Positions 8,281-15,710 of a stretch of 31,473 nt of DNA are shown here, piece by piece; within the stretch, counting starts at the first letter, position 1; each line of letters starts with the position of its first letter. A model generated the notes under the pieces. It made no database searches and was not told where the DNA came from. It saw only the letters and a program-made list of their open reading frames with translations. The stretch is from assembly GCA_050743125.1 (NCBI GenBank), contig JBOGEB010000025.1, positions 1 through 31,473 of the forward strand. The letters run 5' to 3'. The stretch comes from JBOGEB01 sp050743125. GTDB taxonomy: Bacteria; Actinomycetota; Nitriliruptoria; Euzebyales; Egibacteraceae. The translations under genes were made by a program, and so were the position numbers.

Positions 8281-9682
8281 GGAGCAGGCCGACCGTCCGC
8301 CCGCGGGGCCACTCGGGGGCCGGCTGCACCCCGTCGCGATCCTCCTCACACCGCTGCGCGAGGTGCGGGGGCTGATCGTGCTCGTCGTCACGGGCGCCTT
8401 CGCTCCGGCCTTGGCCGTCGCCGCCGTGGCCGCGGCCGCAGTGGCGAGCGTCGTCCGCTGGCTGCGCTTCCGCTGGCAGGTCGCCGAGGGAGCGCTGGTC
8501 ATCGAGCAGGGGCTGCTCGAGCGCCGGCAACGCGTCATCCCGCTGGAGCGCGTCCAGACCGTGGAGCTCGTGCGCCCGCTGGGGCATCGGCTGCTCGGTG
8601 TCGTCCAGGTACGGATCGAAACAGTCGGGGGAGCCAAGACGGAAGGACAGCTCGACGCCCTCGCTCCCCAGGTCGCGGAGCGGTTGCGAGCCGTGCTGCT
8701 CGGCCGGACCGACCAGGCCACGTCCCTCGTCGACCGGGACGCCCTGGCCCGCCTGACGCCCGGAACCCTCATGCTCGCGGGGCTGACCGGAGGCCGGATC
8801 GGCGTGGTCGCCGTGCTCCTCGGCGCGGCCAGCGAGGTCTTCGGCGACCGGCTCGAGTGGCTCACCGCCCTGCCGGCGAGGCTCGGCGTGCGGGGCACCA
8901 TCCTGCTGACAGCGCTCGCCGCGCTCGCTGCTTTCCTGATCTCGGTCGCTGCGACCGCCGTGGCCTACTGGGGCTTCACGCTCACGCGGGACGACGAAAC
9001 GCTCCTCGTGCGGCGGGGGCTGCTCGAGCAACGCCTCGACACCATCCCGATCCGCCGGATCCAGGCCGTGACGGTGGAGGAGAACGCTGTCCGCCGGGCG
9101 CTCGGCCTGGCCGCAGTCAGGGTCGCGGTGGCGGGGCGGCCTGGGGCCCAGGCCCAGCAGACCGGGGTGCTGCTGCCGCTGGGCCGGCGCGGGGAGGCAC
9201 TTGCGCTGGTGGAGCGGATCCTCGGCGTGGAGGGCTTTGAAGGCGCGCCCCTCGAGCCCATGCCGGCCCGCGCGCGGACGCGGCGGGTCGTGCGGGCGGT
9301 GCTCGTGGCTCTGGTCGGGACGGCGGGCACGGTCCTGGGCGCTGGGAGGGTGGGGTTCTTGGCGCTCGCGCTCCTCGTGCCGCTCGTCGCCTGGGCGCTC
9401 GCCGCGTACCGCGCCCTCGGCCACGCCGAGCACCAGGGCGTGATCGTCGCCCGCGCCGGCGCCCTGGTTCGACGCACCGCGTTCGTGCCGGTCACACGTC
9501 TGGTGAGCCTCCGGCTGAGCGCGAGTCCGCTCCAGCTCCGCGCGCGCCTCGCCACGTTGGCGCTTCAGATCCCCGGCGCCAGCCCGGCCCGTGACCCGCG
9601 CCTGCGTGACCTCGACCGCCACCTCGCTGAGCGCCTGCTGCTCCAGCTGTCGGCGGCGGCGGTCACCGCCAAGCGTGCGTGA
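8264..9682 (+). CDS. Membrane protein with three bPH2 domains (YdbT-like)
   Basis: This is a 472-residue partner of the preceding YdbS-like protein. Three bPH2 units can be recognised: one from about residue 68 (LRFRWQVAEGALVIEQGLLERR, read in two halves, then IPLERVQTVELVR), one from about 240 (WGFTLTRDDETLLVRRG, then IPIRRIQAVTVEE), and a more divergent one from about 383 (YRALGHAEHQGVIVARAG). Each is preceded by a hydrophobic pair of segments. The ATG at 8264 overlaps the upstream gene by 17 bases and starts the domain order expected of YdbT; the open frame continues upstream, but those residues are a shadow of the first gene. Length and order match the YdbS-YdbT pair. Confidence 0.85.
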   Translation: MSTALEEQADRPPAGPLGGRLHPVAILLTPLREVRGLIVLVVTGAFAPALAVAAVAAAAVASVVRWLRFRWQVAEGALVIEQGLLERRQRVIPLERVQTVELVRPLGHRLLGVVQVRIETVGGAKTEGQLDALAPQVAERLRAVLLGRTDQATSLVDRDALARLTPGTLMLAGLTGGRIGVVAVLLGAASEVFGDRLEWLTALPARLGVRGTILLTALAALAAFLISVAATAVAYWGFTLTRDDETLLVRRGLLEQRLDTIPIRRIQAVTVEENAVRRALGLAAVRVAVAGRPGAQAQQTGVLLPLGRRGEALALVERILGVEGFEGAPLEPMPARARTRRVVRAVLVALVGTAGTVLGAGRVGFLALALLVPLVAWALAAYRALGHAEHQGVIVARAGALVRRTAFVPVTRLVSLRLSASPLQLRARLATLALQIPGASPARDPRLRDLDRHLAERLLLQLSAAAVTAKRA

Positions 9683-9725
9683 TTCCACTATCCCCGTATT
9701 GGCATCACACACGCTTGCCGTGAGG

Positions 9726-9754
9726 TTGCCCAGTCCGTCCCTGGCGTCTACCAT
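9726..9754 (+). promoter_or_regulatory. Probable tRNA-Tyr promoter
   Basis: TTGCCC (9726-9731), a 17-base spacer and TACCAT (9749-9754) give a sigma-70-like promoter. Transcription would start near 9761, about five bases before the tRNA. Confidence 0.55.
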
Positions 9755-9765
9755 TACGCCCGTTC

Positions 9766-9847
9766 GGTGGGATGCCCGAGTGGCCAAAGGGACGCGGCTG
9801 TAAACCGCGCGGCTCAGCCTACGAAGGTTCGAATCCTTCTCCCACCA
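9766..9847 (+). tRNA. tRNA-Tyr (anticodon GTA)
   Basis: This 82-base class II tRNA has a long variable arm. The acceptor stem pairs GGTGGGA (9766-9772) with TCCCACC (9840-9846), and the discriminator base is A9847. The anticodon stem pairs CGCGG (9793-9797) with CCGCG (9805-9809) around the loop CTGTAAA, giving anticodon GTA at 9800-9802. The T arm has GGTTCGAATCC. The 3' CCA is not encoded (the genome reads CCC after the discriminator), so it must be added by a nucleotidyltransferase. Confidence 0.95.
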
Positions 9848-10033
9848 CCCGAATAGCGTTCGTATTTTCGCTCTGGGGTCAGCGCGGTTCGGCGGGCGTT
9901 CACAGCACAAGGAATCATGTACATCGCGCCGTTGTCCGTGGGAACAAAGAGCAAGTTCGCCCGTCTGATCGTCATGCGTTGGAAGATACCGGGCAGGTGT
10001 GACAGCATCGGGCACAGGAAGGAGGAATCCACC

Positions 10034-10522
10034 ATGGCCGAGTCCAGCTTCGACGTCGTCGCCCAAGTCGACCGGGCGGAGGTGACCAACGCGATCAACC
10101 AGGCGGCGAAGGAGGTCAAGCAACGCTTCGACTTCAAGGGCACGGGAGCGCAGATCGAGTGGTCGGGTGAGCAGATCGTCGTCGTCGCGAACTCCGACGG
10201 CCGCGTGATGGCCGCGCTCGACGTGCTGAAGGACAAACTCGTCCACCGCAAGGTAAGCCTGAAGGCGCTGGAGCACGGCCAGCCCCTGCCAGCCGCGCGG
10301 GGGACCTACCGGCTCGAAATCGCGCTCGTGAACGGCATCCCCACGGACAAGGCCCGCGAGCTGGTCAAAGTCATCAAGGCATCGAAGCTCAAGGTGCAGG
10401 TCGCGGTCCAAGGCGACCAGCTCCGCGTGTCCGGAAAGGCCAAGGACGATCTCCAGGAGGTCCAGGCCATCCTCCGCGCGAACGACCAGAACCTCCCGCT
10501 GCGCTTCACGAACTACAAGTAG
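10034..10522 (+). CDS. yajQ: YajQ-family nucleotide-binding protein
   Basis: This 162-residue protein has the length and signature of the YajQ/UPF0234 family: the start AESSFDVVAQVDRAEVTNAI, the motif RFDFKGTGA at about residues 34-42, and the ending LPLRFTNYK. Family members fold as two ferredoxin-like domains and bind nucleotides; in Xanthomonas a homologue acts as a cyclic di-GMP-responsive regulator. The ATG at 10034 follows a strong AGGAAGGAGG sequence. The frame stays open to 9917, but those upstream residues are not family-like. The gene ends 237 bases before htpX, which faces it, with an inverted-repeat element between. Confidence 0.95.
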   Translation: MAESSFDVVAQVDRAEVTNAINQAAKEVKQRFDFKGTGAQIEWSGEQIVVVANSDGRVMAALDVLKDKLVHRKVSLKALEHGQPLPAARGTYRLEIALVNGIPTDKARELVKVIKASKLKVQVAVQGDQLRVSGKAKDDLQEVQAILRANDQNLPLRFTNYK

Positions 10523-10525
10523 CCG

Positions 10526-10764
10526 CTAGTGGTCCAAGCGGAAAGTTCCGTTGACTGTGAGGGGGTTCGGAACCAGGGTCCCCTCTGGGGTTCCAGAGGG
10601 GACCCTGGGAACGCCGCCGAGGGTGCGAATGCGCCCGTCTCGCAAGGCGAAGCGCTCCGCGCGGGTCGCGCCGTGTACTGGTTGTCCTCGAGCGCTCCGC
10701 AACGCCGCGAGGTGCGGATGCAAGCGCGCCCGAATGCCACGGGTTTTTCCGCGCGGACCACTAG
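10526..10764. mobile_element. CTAG-bounded inverted-repeat element, copy B (MITE-like)
   Basis: This 239-bp element fills the gap between the convergent yajQ and htpX genes. Its ends are imperfect inverted repeats: 10526-10544 reads CTAGTGGTCC, two bases, GCGGAAA, and the complement of 10746-10764 reads the same except for the two-base spacer (17 of 19). CTAG stands at both ends, as expected for an IS630/Tc1-type element that inserts at CTAG and duplicates the TA. The inside holds a perfect 16-bp hairpin (10573-10608) and the 131-bp module shared with copy A. No transposase is encoded. The right-hand CTAG supplies the TAG stop of htpX. Confidence 0.6.
10573..10608. terminator. Perfect 16-bp hairpin between convergent yajQ and htpX
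   Basis: CCAGGGTCCCCTCTGG (10573-10588), the loop GGTT and its exact complement (10593-10608) form a very stable hairpin. GTTC (10565-10568) and GAAC (10609-10612) can extend it across a bulge. It lies 51 bases after the yajQ stop, so it could end yajQ transcripts and perhaps htpX transcripts, but neither side has a clear U-tract. It is internal to the repeat element. Confidence 0.55.
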
Positions 10765-11636
10765 GCGGTCTGGCCCATCTGCTGCGCGATGTGGCGGAGG
10801 TTGGCGACGCGGACGTCCGTCTTGGGGTGGGTGCGGAAGAGGTTGCCGAGGCCAGCGGCAGCGCCGCCGAACGGCGCGCTGATGTAGAGGGACTGGAACG
10901 CCGGGGAGGTCTCAGCGGGGGTGCCGCCGAGGCGGGCGCGGGCCTTGCCCTGGGTCTCGAGCTTCTGCAGGGCGCTCGCGAGGGCCAGCGGCTTGCCGCA
11001 CAGATGCGCGCCCGAGGCGTCGGCCTGGGTCTCACGGCTGCGGGTGACCGCGAACTGGATGAGCATTGCGGCGACCGGCGCGAGGAAAAGCATGAGGAGC
11101 TGGCCGAAGGGGTTACGCCCCTCGTCGTCGCTCCCGCCGATCGGAATGAACCACGCGAGCCGCGCGAGGAACGTGATCGCGGTCGCAATCGTCGCCGCGA
11201 TCGTGCCGATCAGGATGTCGCGGTTGTACACGTGCGACAGCTCGTGGGCGAGCACCCCCTCCATCTCGTCGCGGTCGAGGATGTCGATCAGGCCCTGGTT
11301 CACGCACACTGCCGCGTGCTGGGGGTTCCGCCCGGTGGCGAACGCGTTGGGCTGCGGCGACGGCGACACGTACAGACGCGGCATGGGCTTGCCCGCCCGC
11401 AGCGACAGCTCCCGCACGAGCGCGTGATACCACGGGTACTCGGCCTCGGAGGCCTCGCGGCCGCGCGCCATCTTGATCGCGAGCTTGTCCGAGAACCAGT
11501 ACGTCCCCACGTTCATCACGAGCGCGAGGACCAGCGCGATGGTCAGGCCGGTGCTGCCGCCGAAACTCTGCCCGACGAACAGCATCAGGCCCGACAAGGC
11601 GGCGAGCAGCACGAACGTTTTGAACGACTTGAACAT
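10761..11636 (-). CDS. htpX: HtpX-type membrane zinc metalloprotease
   Basis: This 291-residue M48-family protease would degrade misfolded membrane proteins at the cytoplasmic membrane. Two N-terminal membrane segments (about 8-22 and 28-46) are followed by the zinc site HELSH (131-135), with the third ligand at E202 in SRETQAD, as in HtpX. Two further hydrophobic segments (about 141-165 and 178-197) lie between them. The conserved QPNAFATGRNP is at about 95-105 and the family ending FRTHPKTDVRVANL is near the C-terminus. The best Shine-Dalgarno (AAGGAG) is about 16 bases from the ATG, which is far, but the start matches family length. Its stop codon lies inside the terminal CTAG of the neighbouring repeat. 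Confidence 0.94.
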   Translation of the reverse strand: MFKSFKTFVLLAALSGLMLFVGQSFGGSTGLTIALVLALVMNVGTYWFSDKLAIKMARGREASEAEYPWYHALVRELSLRAGKPMPRLYVSPSPQPNAFATGRNPQHAAVCVNQGLIDILDRDEMEGVLAHELSHVYNRDILIGTIAATIATAITFLARLAWFIPIGGSDDEGRNPFGQLLMLFLAPVAAMLIQFAVTRSRETQADASGAHLCGKPLALASALQKLETQGKARARLGGTPAETSPAFQSLYISAPFGGAAAGLGNLFRTHPKTDVRVANLRHIAQQMGQTA

Positions 11637-11771
11637 CGCTTCGGGTCACGACTCCTTCACCTGCACGTGCGCTGGGAGGCATTCCCAGCCTGCTCACCAC
11701 GATACCGGGAAGCCCGACGGCGCCCGGTAAAGGTCTGGTCAAACCACGCGTGAGGAACTCACTCCGCTGCA

Positions 11772-11919
11772 TCGACGTTCGGGCTGTTCACCGTCGCTGC
11801 GCTCACGCTGTTGGTCATCCCCGGACCGACGGTGATCTCCATCGTGGCGCGAAGCATGGATCAGGGGTGCGACGCGGCGTCATGGCCGGCTTGCTCGCGC
11901 ACGTCGCGGCGGCGGCGCC
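11772..11919 (+). pseudogene. LysE/RhtB-family exporter remnant, N-terminal fragment with frameshift
   Basis: Translation from 11772 gives STFGLFTVAALTLLVIPGPT followed by VISIVARSMDQG, a clear match to the N-terminal helix and PGPT..y.vARs..qG signature of LysE-family amino-acid exporters. After MDQG the match continues in another frame as RRGVMAGLLAHVAAAA, so a frameshift lies near 11868-11875. There is no ATG or GTG at the expected start, and nothing downstream continues the protein. The rest of the stretch from 11637 to 12063 holds the htpX upstream region and one hairpin, and no intact gene. Confidence 0.65.
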
Positions 11920-11993
11920 CTGGAGGGCGCCTGTCAGCACAGCGCGGAGGGCAGCCGAAGTCCGGATAGAGCGGGCCACACCCCGAACGGGCC

Positions 11994-12018
11994 ATCCCCC
12001 CTCGGGATGAGGGGGGAT
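11994..12018 (-). terminator. Probable terminator hairpin of the secreted-protein gene
   Basis: ATCCCCCCTC (11994-12003), a five-base loop and GAGGGGGGAT (12009-12018) form a perfect 10-bp stem, 46 bases past the stop of the minus-strand gene that ends at 12064. There is no U-tract, as is usual in GC-rich genomes. A second small stem (GCAGGT/ACCTGC) lies directly after the stop. Confidence 0.5.
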
Positions 12019-12063
12019 CGCTGGGGAAGTTACTTCCGTTCAGGTCGCAGGTGGAACCTGCAG

Positions 12064-14661
12064 CTATTGGACACAGGGATTGCCGGTGAAGTTTGCCCTC
12101 GCCTCACTCACGATGAGTTCCGGCACAAGCGACAGTGCCCCGGGCTCAAGCCACACCGCGCGCTGTGTGACCGAGTTTGGGCCAGCGATGGTGTGGTTGA
12201 CGTGCAGAGTCCCAACGCCTGGCACTGGGATATCCACGGGTCCGCTCACCGGGATCGTCGTGTTGCCGACGACCAGCGCCGAGACCGTCGAAGAACCCGT
12301 GAGTTTCGGCGTGAGCCCACCTGGCCCCGGGACGCACTCGACTTTCGCCTGCGCATCCGCGACCCCCACACGGATCGAGGTGAGCAAGCCCGACAGTCTC
12401 ACTCCTGCGGCGCTGGCCTTGGCCAGGCCGTTGTCGCCTGCGGCGGGTGCCGCCGACTCCAGGTCGTTCGGGGTCTGGTCAGTCGATGCTTTCAGCGAAG
12501 AAGCGGTCACGGTGAGCAACCCCGCCTTGACCCTGGTGTTGAGCACCGTCTTCTGATCGTCCTTGCACGGCTGGTTGGGCGCGTTCGCCACCACTGGCTC
12601 GTTGCTTGCCAGCCTGAGCGCGCTGGCGCGGCACGAGAACTTCCCGTTCCGGTCGTCGTCGATGATCGTCCCGACGCCCTGACCGTCGGCGATCCCGGCG
12701 TTGCTGGGATTGCTGAGGTTGACGAAGAAGGTCTCGTTCGGCTCATCGGTCAGATCACCATTCACAGGGACGGTGATCGGCTTGCTCGTCTCGCCTGGGG
12801 CGAACGTCAACCCCCCGCTGGTGGACACGTAGTCGGCGGGGGCGGTGGCCGTATCGGGAGCGGTGGCGAAGTCAACCGTCACGGGCACGCTGCTTGGGGC
12901 GGAGAGTGAGACCGTGAACCCCGCCGGCGTGGTGCCTGCGTCGCCCTCGGTGACGGTCACGTCGTCGATCGAGAGTTCTGGGGTGCTCTCGATCCTGACG
13001 TCGGAGAGCACCGGGCTGTCCCCCGAGGCGTTGGGCTTCAGAGTCGCGCGCACCTCGATGAACCGCCCAGTAAGGGAGAACGGGGCACCGTTGGAGACAG
13101 GCACGAACGACTGGGAAGAAAGGGCCGCCTCGGTGTCTGCGACGCGGGCCTCGAACGTGATGCTCGTGCCCGGCGGCTCGCTGCCCTGGGGCTCGGTGTT
13201 CCAAGTGACCTTGCCCCACTTGGTGCCGGCGACCCCGCCGTCTTGGACCACCGTCCAGGTGCCCTGAGGCGCGGTGATGTTGCCCAGCACCGAGCCGGTC
13301 ATGTCGCTGTAGTTGTACGGCCCGGCCCCTGCGCCGAGGTCGACCGTCTTGTCCACCGCGCCGACGGGGAACCCTCCACCGCCGATGGGGCCAGCGTTGG
13401 GGTCGATGCGCATGGCGTTGTTGGAGTTGATGTTGGCCACCCAGACCTTGCCGTTCGCATCGACGGCCACGCCGGTTGGCCCGTTGCCGCCCGGCAGCGA
13501 CACGTTGCCTACGAACGTCCCGTTGGTTCGCAGATGGCCGACGGTCGTTGCGCCGAACAGCGAGTGGGCTACCCACACGTTGCCGTCCTTATCGACCGCG
13601 ACCCCCTGGGCGTTGTTGTTCCCGTGGTTGAAGGTGCCGAGCACGGCGCCGTTCGGCGCAAGTTTCATCACCGCGTTCCCCGAGAGGAAGGTGTGCCAGA
13701 TCTCACCGGTGTTCGGGTCGAGACCCAGGCCGTAGTCGCCTCTGCTGAAGCCGAGGCAGGCACCGGACAACGCGCCCGTGTTGAATCGCAGCAGCCCACT
13801 GCCGCCGCGCGCAGACCAGAGCGTGCCGGCTGGGTCGATCAGTCCGCCGTAGCCGCCGCAGCCGAGGTTGAACTGGGTCCCGGCGACGGGCTGACCGGTG
13901 CCCCCGTCCAGCTTCTCGTGATCCAGGTCGCCGAATCCTCCCACCCAGACGTCGTTGTCCCCGTCCACGGCCACGGTGCGCGTGTTGGTTCCGGTGACTC
14001 GGGTGTAGTTGATGACGCACTCGTCTTCGGCGGTCGACACGCCGCCGTCGGTGTCGGCGCCGCCCGCGTTAGTCCACCCCAGGATGTTGGCCAGGCCGGA
14101 CGAGGTCTTGATCAGGTTGTCGCTGTTGCGGTCCACACAGGTGTTGTAGGCGAACGGCGGCTTGACGAACTGGCCTGCGGGGTTGGGTGTGCCGTCAGCG
14201 TTGGCGCGCGTGCCGCCGGTGACCAGGCCGATCCGTGCTACCGAGCCCTTGCCTCCTGCGGACTCGTCGCGGTTTGCGACCCAGACGTTGCCGAACTTGT
14301 CCACGGTTGTCCGAGATGGATTACGGCCCATGCCGTCCGGGGCCGTCCGGTACTCACCGGTGACGCTCCCCGTGTTGACGTCGATTCTCACCGTGGTTCC
14401 TCGGGCTGAGGCGGCGATGTTCACGAAGGGGAAGGGCGTCGAGGTCTTGTTGAGCTGCAACTGGTTGTTGTTTGGCGCGGTGTGGTTGGCGTCCACCAGG
14501 GTTCCCTGGTCGAAGTCGGCGTCGGTCGTGTATGTGCGGTCGGTGCCCGGAGCTGGGGCAGCGTCAGCCGGTGATGAGTCCGCCAGCCACGTCGCCAACG
14601 ACGTCGCCATCATAAGGATGGCGCCGAAGAGTGCAGTTTTCCGCTTACGTTTGCATCCCAT
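12064..14661 (-). CDS. Secreted beta-propeller protein with Calx-beta and choice-of-anchor-like domain
   Basis: This is an 865-residue exported protein. Residues 1-35 form a signal peptide (basic CKRKRK, a hydrophobic core, cleavage likely after ADAA). Residues about 45-425 carry repeats of the NHL or virginiamycin-B-lyase propeller type: DKFGNVWVAN, DGDNDVWVGG, DPAGTLWSAR, DPNTGEIWHT, DKDGNVWVAH and DANGKVWVAN. A linker or jelly-roll-like part covers 430-560. A Calx-beta domain lies at 562-670, with VTEGDAG, FAPGETSKPI and the ending GTIIDDD, typical of calcium-binding extracellular domains. Residues 671-865 resemble choice-of-anchor-P-type domains. There is no LPXTG or C-terminal membrane segment. 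AAAGGAGT precedes the ATG. Catalytic lyase activity is not supported; a structural or adhesive role is equally likely. Confidence 0.85.
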   Translation of the reverse strand: MGCKRKRKTALFGAILMMATSLATWLADSSPADAAPAPGTDRTYTTDADFDQGTLVDANHTAPNNNQLQLNKTSTPFPFVNIAASARGTTVRIDVNTGSVTGEYRTAPDGMGRNPSRTTVDKFGNVWVANRDESAGGKGSVARIGLVTGGTRANADGTPNPAGQFVKPPFAYNTCVDRNSDNLIKTSSGLANILGWTNAGGADTDGGVSTAEDECVINYTRVTGTNTRTVAVDGDNDVWVGGFGDLDHEKLDGGTGQPVAGTQFNLGCGGYGGLIDPAGTLWSARGGSGLLRFNTGALSGACLGFSRGDYGLGLDPNTGEIWHTFLSGNAVMKLAPNGAVLGTFNHGNNNAQGVAVDKDGNVWVAHSLFGATTVGHLRTNGTFVGNVSLPGGNGPTGVAVDANGKVWVANINSNNAMRIDPNAGPIGGGGFPVGAVDKTVDLGAGAGPYNYSDMTGSVLGNITAPQGTWTVVQDGGVAGTKWGKVTWNTEPQGSEPPGTSITFEARVADTEAALSSQSFVPVSNGAPFSLTGRFIEVRATLKPNASGDSPVLSDVRIESTPELSIDDVTVTEGDAGTTPAGFTVSLSAPSSVPVTVDFATAPDTATAPADYVSTSGGLTFAPGETSKPITVPVNGDLTDEPNETFFVNLSNPSNAGIADGQGVGTIIDDDRNGKFSCRASALRLASNEPVVANAPNQPCKDDQKTVLNTRVKAGLLTVTASSLKASTDQTPNDLESAAPAAGDNGLAKASAAGVRLSGLLTSIRVGVADAQAKVECVPGPGGLTPKLTGSSTVSALVVGNTTIPVSGPVDIPVPGVGTLHVNHTIAGPNSVTQRAVWLEPGALSLVPELIVSEARANFTGNPCVQ

Positions 14662-14860
14662 GGTGGGTACTCCTTTGTTGCGTCAGCTACCCCGCTGACG
14701 CGCCCGCCAACAGGACCACCAACTTGCCAAAGGACGAACGGAAAAGGTCGACAAGACCTTGCCGTAGGCAAATCAGAAGCCCGCCGGTTCTTCTATCTAC
14801 GCAGCGTGCCCAACCACGCTGCGCCGTTGTCGCCACCGTGTCAAGAACGGCGGTAAAGAC
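14662..14860 (-). promoter_or_regulatory. Long structured 5' leader of the secreted-protein mRNA
   Basis: From the predicted transcript start near 14860 to the ATG is about 200 bases with no reading frame I can support. It can form several perfect stems: a 9-bp stem (14800-14808 with 14815-14823), an 8-bp stem directly upstream of the ribosome site (14680-14687 with 14694-14701), and two short stems that cannot coexist because they share 14759-14760 (14744-14749 with 14755-14760, and 14759-14763 with 14767-14771). A regulatory leader is plausible. It matches no riboswitch consensus that I can recall. Confidence 0.4.
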
Positions 14861-14866
14861 CAGGCA

Positions 14867-14895
14867 AAGTTAGCCTTGTGCTGTGGTAATGTCAA
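14867..14895 (-). promoter_or_regulatory. Sigma-70-type promoter of the secreted-protein gene
   Basis: On the minus strand, TTGACA (14890-14895) is followed by exactly 17 bases and TAACTT (14867-14872). This is the best consensus promoter in the window. A second TTGACA at 14839-14844 has no good -10 box at the right distance. Confidence 0.65.
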
Positions 14896-15117
14896 GAACA
14901 CTTCAAAGATTGTGGCGAGCACGGAAGATGTGGTGCATGATCACGGGGTTGGGCCGAATGGTGACAATAGCACGCTTGTGGGTTTCGGTGATAAAGCCCA
15001 TCCGTTCAGGCGTTGTAGCGTCAGATAATTCCTCAGTCTTGCGTCAATTAATTCCCCATCTCTAGTCCTAGCGATCGATGTTCTAAAGCCCTTCTTCGCC
15101 GATTACGGGAGGCCTAG
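14896..15117. other. AT-richer intergenic stretch upstream of the istA fragment
   Basis: This gap is visibly richer in A and T than the surrounding genes and has no supported reading frame. It probably holds the left end of the IS21-type element whose istA fragment begins at 15118, but I cannot place that end. TGTCAAGAAC occurs twice nearby (14839-14848 and 14890-14899), 51 bp apart; IS21-family ends often carry repeated short motifs, but both copies also contain the -35 hexamer of the opposite-strand gene. Confidence 0.4.
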
Positions 15118-15576
15118 ATGGCAAGGAGGACCTTTGCGGTAGTTGACGTCGTCGAGATCCTGATCCGCTGGCATGCGGGTACGGCAAAGGCCGAGATCGC
15201 CGACAGGCTGGGAGTGGACCGCAAGACCGTGCGCAAGTATGCGGCAGTCGCCAAGGCCGCCGGGCTAGAACCGGGCGGGCCGCCGCTGCACAGAGAGGAG
15301 TGGTCGGCGTGGGTGCGTGAGTGGCTCCCTGAGCTCGTCGAGCCTGAGCTGCGCTGCCCAGCATTCGTCGAGCTGGCCCGCTTCCACGAGGCGATCAAAG
15401 CTGGGCTGGAGGTCAACACCGCATCGACCGTGTGGCAACGGCTGCGCGACGAGCACGGGTTACAGGCCAGCCTGGCCAGCTTCCGCCGCTATATCCATGC
15501 GACGCTGCCCGCCGAAGCGGCCCGCTCCGCGGCCACTGTGCGCAAGGACCACCCGCCGCCTGACGAAGAGGCTTAG
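15118..15576 (+). pseudogene. istA: Truncated IS21-family IstA transposase (N-terminal part)
   Basis: The 152 residues match the N-terminal part of IS21-type IstA: a helix-turn-helix with AEIADRLGVDRKTVRKY at about 23-39, a middle helical part, and the lead-in to the catalytic domain, TVRKDHPPPDEEA. Intact IstA proteins run on for another 250 or more residues, with a DDE catalytic core beginning just after this point; here a TAG follows at once. No IstB ATPase gene is present. GGGAGG lies five bases before the ATG. The reading frame is otherwise intact, so the truncation looks recent or the short protein is still made; a DNA-binding remnant without catalysis is possible. Confidence 0.75.
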
Positions 15577-15623
15577 TACTCCGTGTCGCGTGGGGCGACG
15601 GAGCCGCGCCTCCCAGGCGAGGA

Positions 15624-15672
15624 GATTTGTGGTCGTCTACCGGACCGGGTGTCCGGTAGACGACCACAAATC
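15624..15672. terminator. Perfect 22-bp inverted repeat after nuoN and the istA fragment
   Basis: Bases 15624-15645 are the exact reverse complement of 15651-15672, with a five-base loop. A second small stem (TCAGGG/CCCTGA, 15671-15676 with 15684-15689) lies between it and the nuoN stop at 15711. The position suits termination of the nuo operon from one side and of the istA fragment from the other. A 22-bp perfect stem is longer than usual for a terminator, so it may instead be a repeat or insertion scar. Confidence 0.5.
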
Positions 15673-15710
15673 AGGGTCTGCAGCCCTGAACGTGATTTCT
15701 GCCCAAGCCC

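Noticed and set aside
8246..10411. Minus-strand open frame of about 721 codons across the PH genes, the tRNA and yajQ
   Set aside because: It runs antisense through a tRNA and three recognisable plus-strand coding regions; composition is typical of a shadow.
14662..14860. Cyclic di-GMP or cyclic di-AMP riboswitch in the leader
   Set aside because: A GCGGGGTAGC segment vaguely recalls a cyclic di-GMP-I element, but the rest of the consensus is absent.
14883..15065. Sixty-codon plus-strand frame between the secreted-protein gene and istA
   Set aside because: There is no ribosome site, no family resemblance, and it overlaps the opposite-strand promoter.
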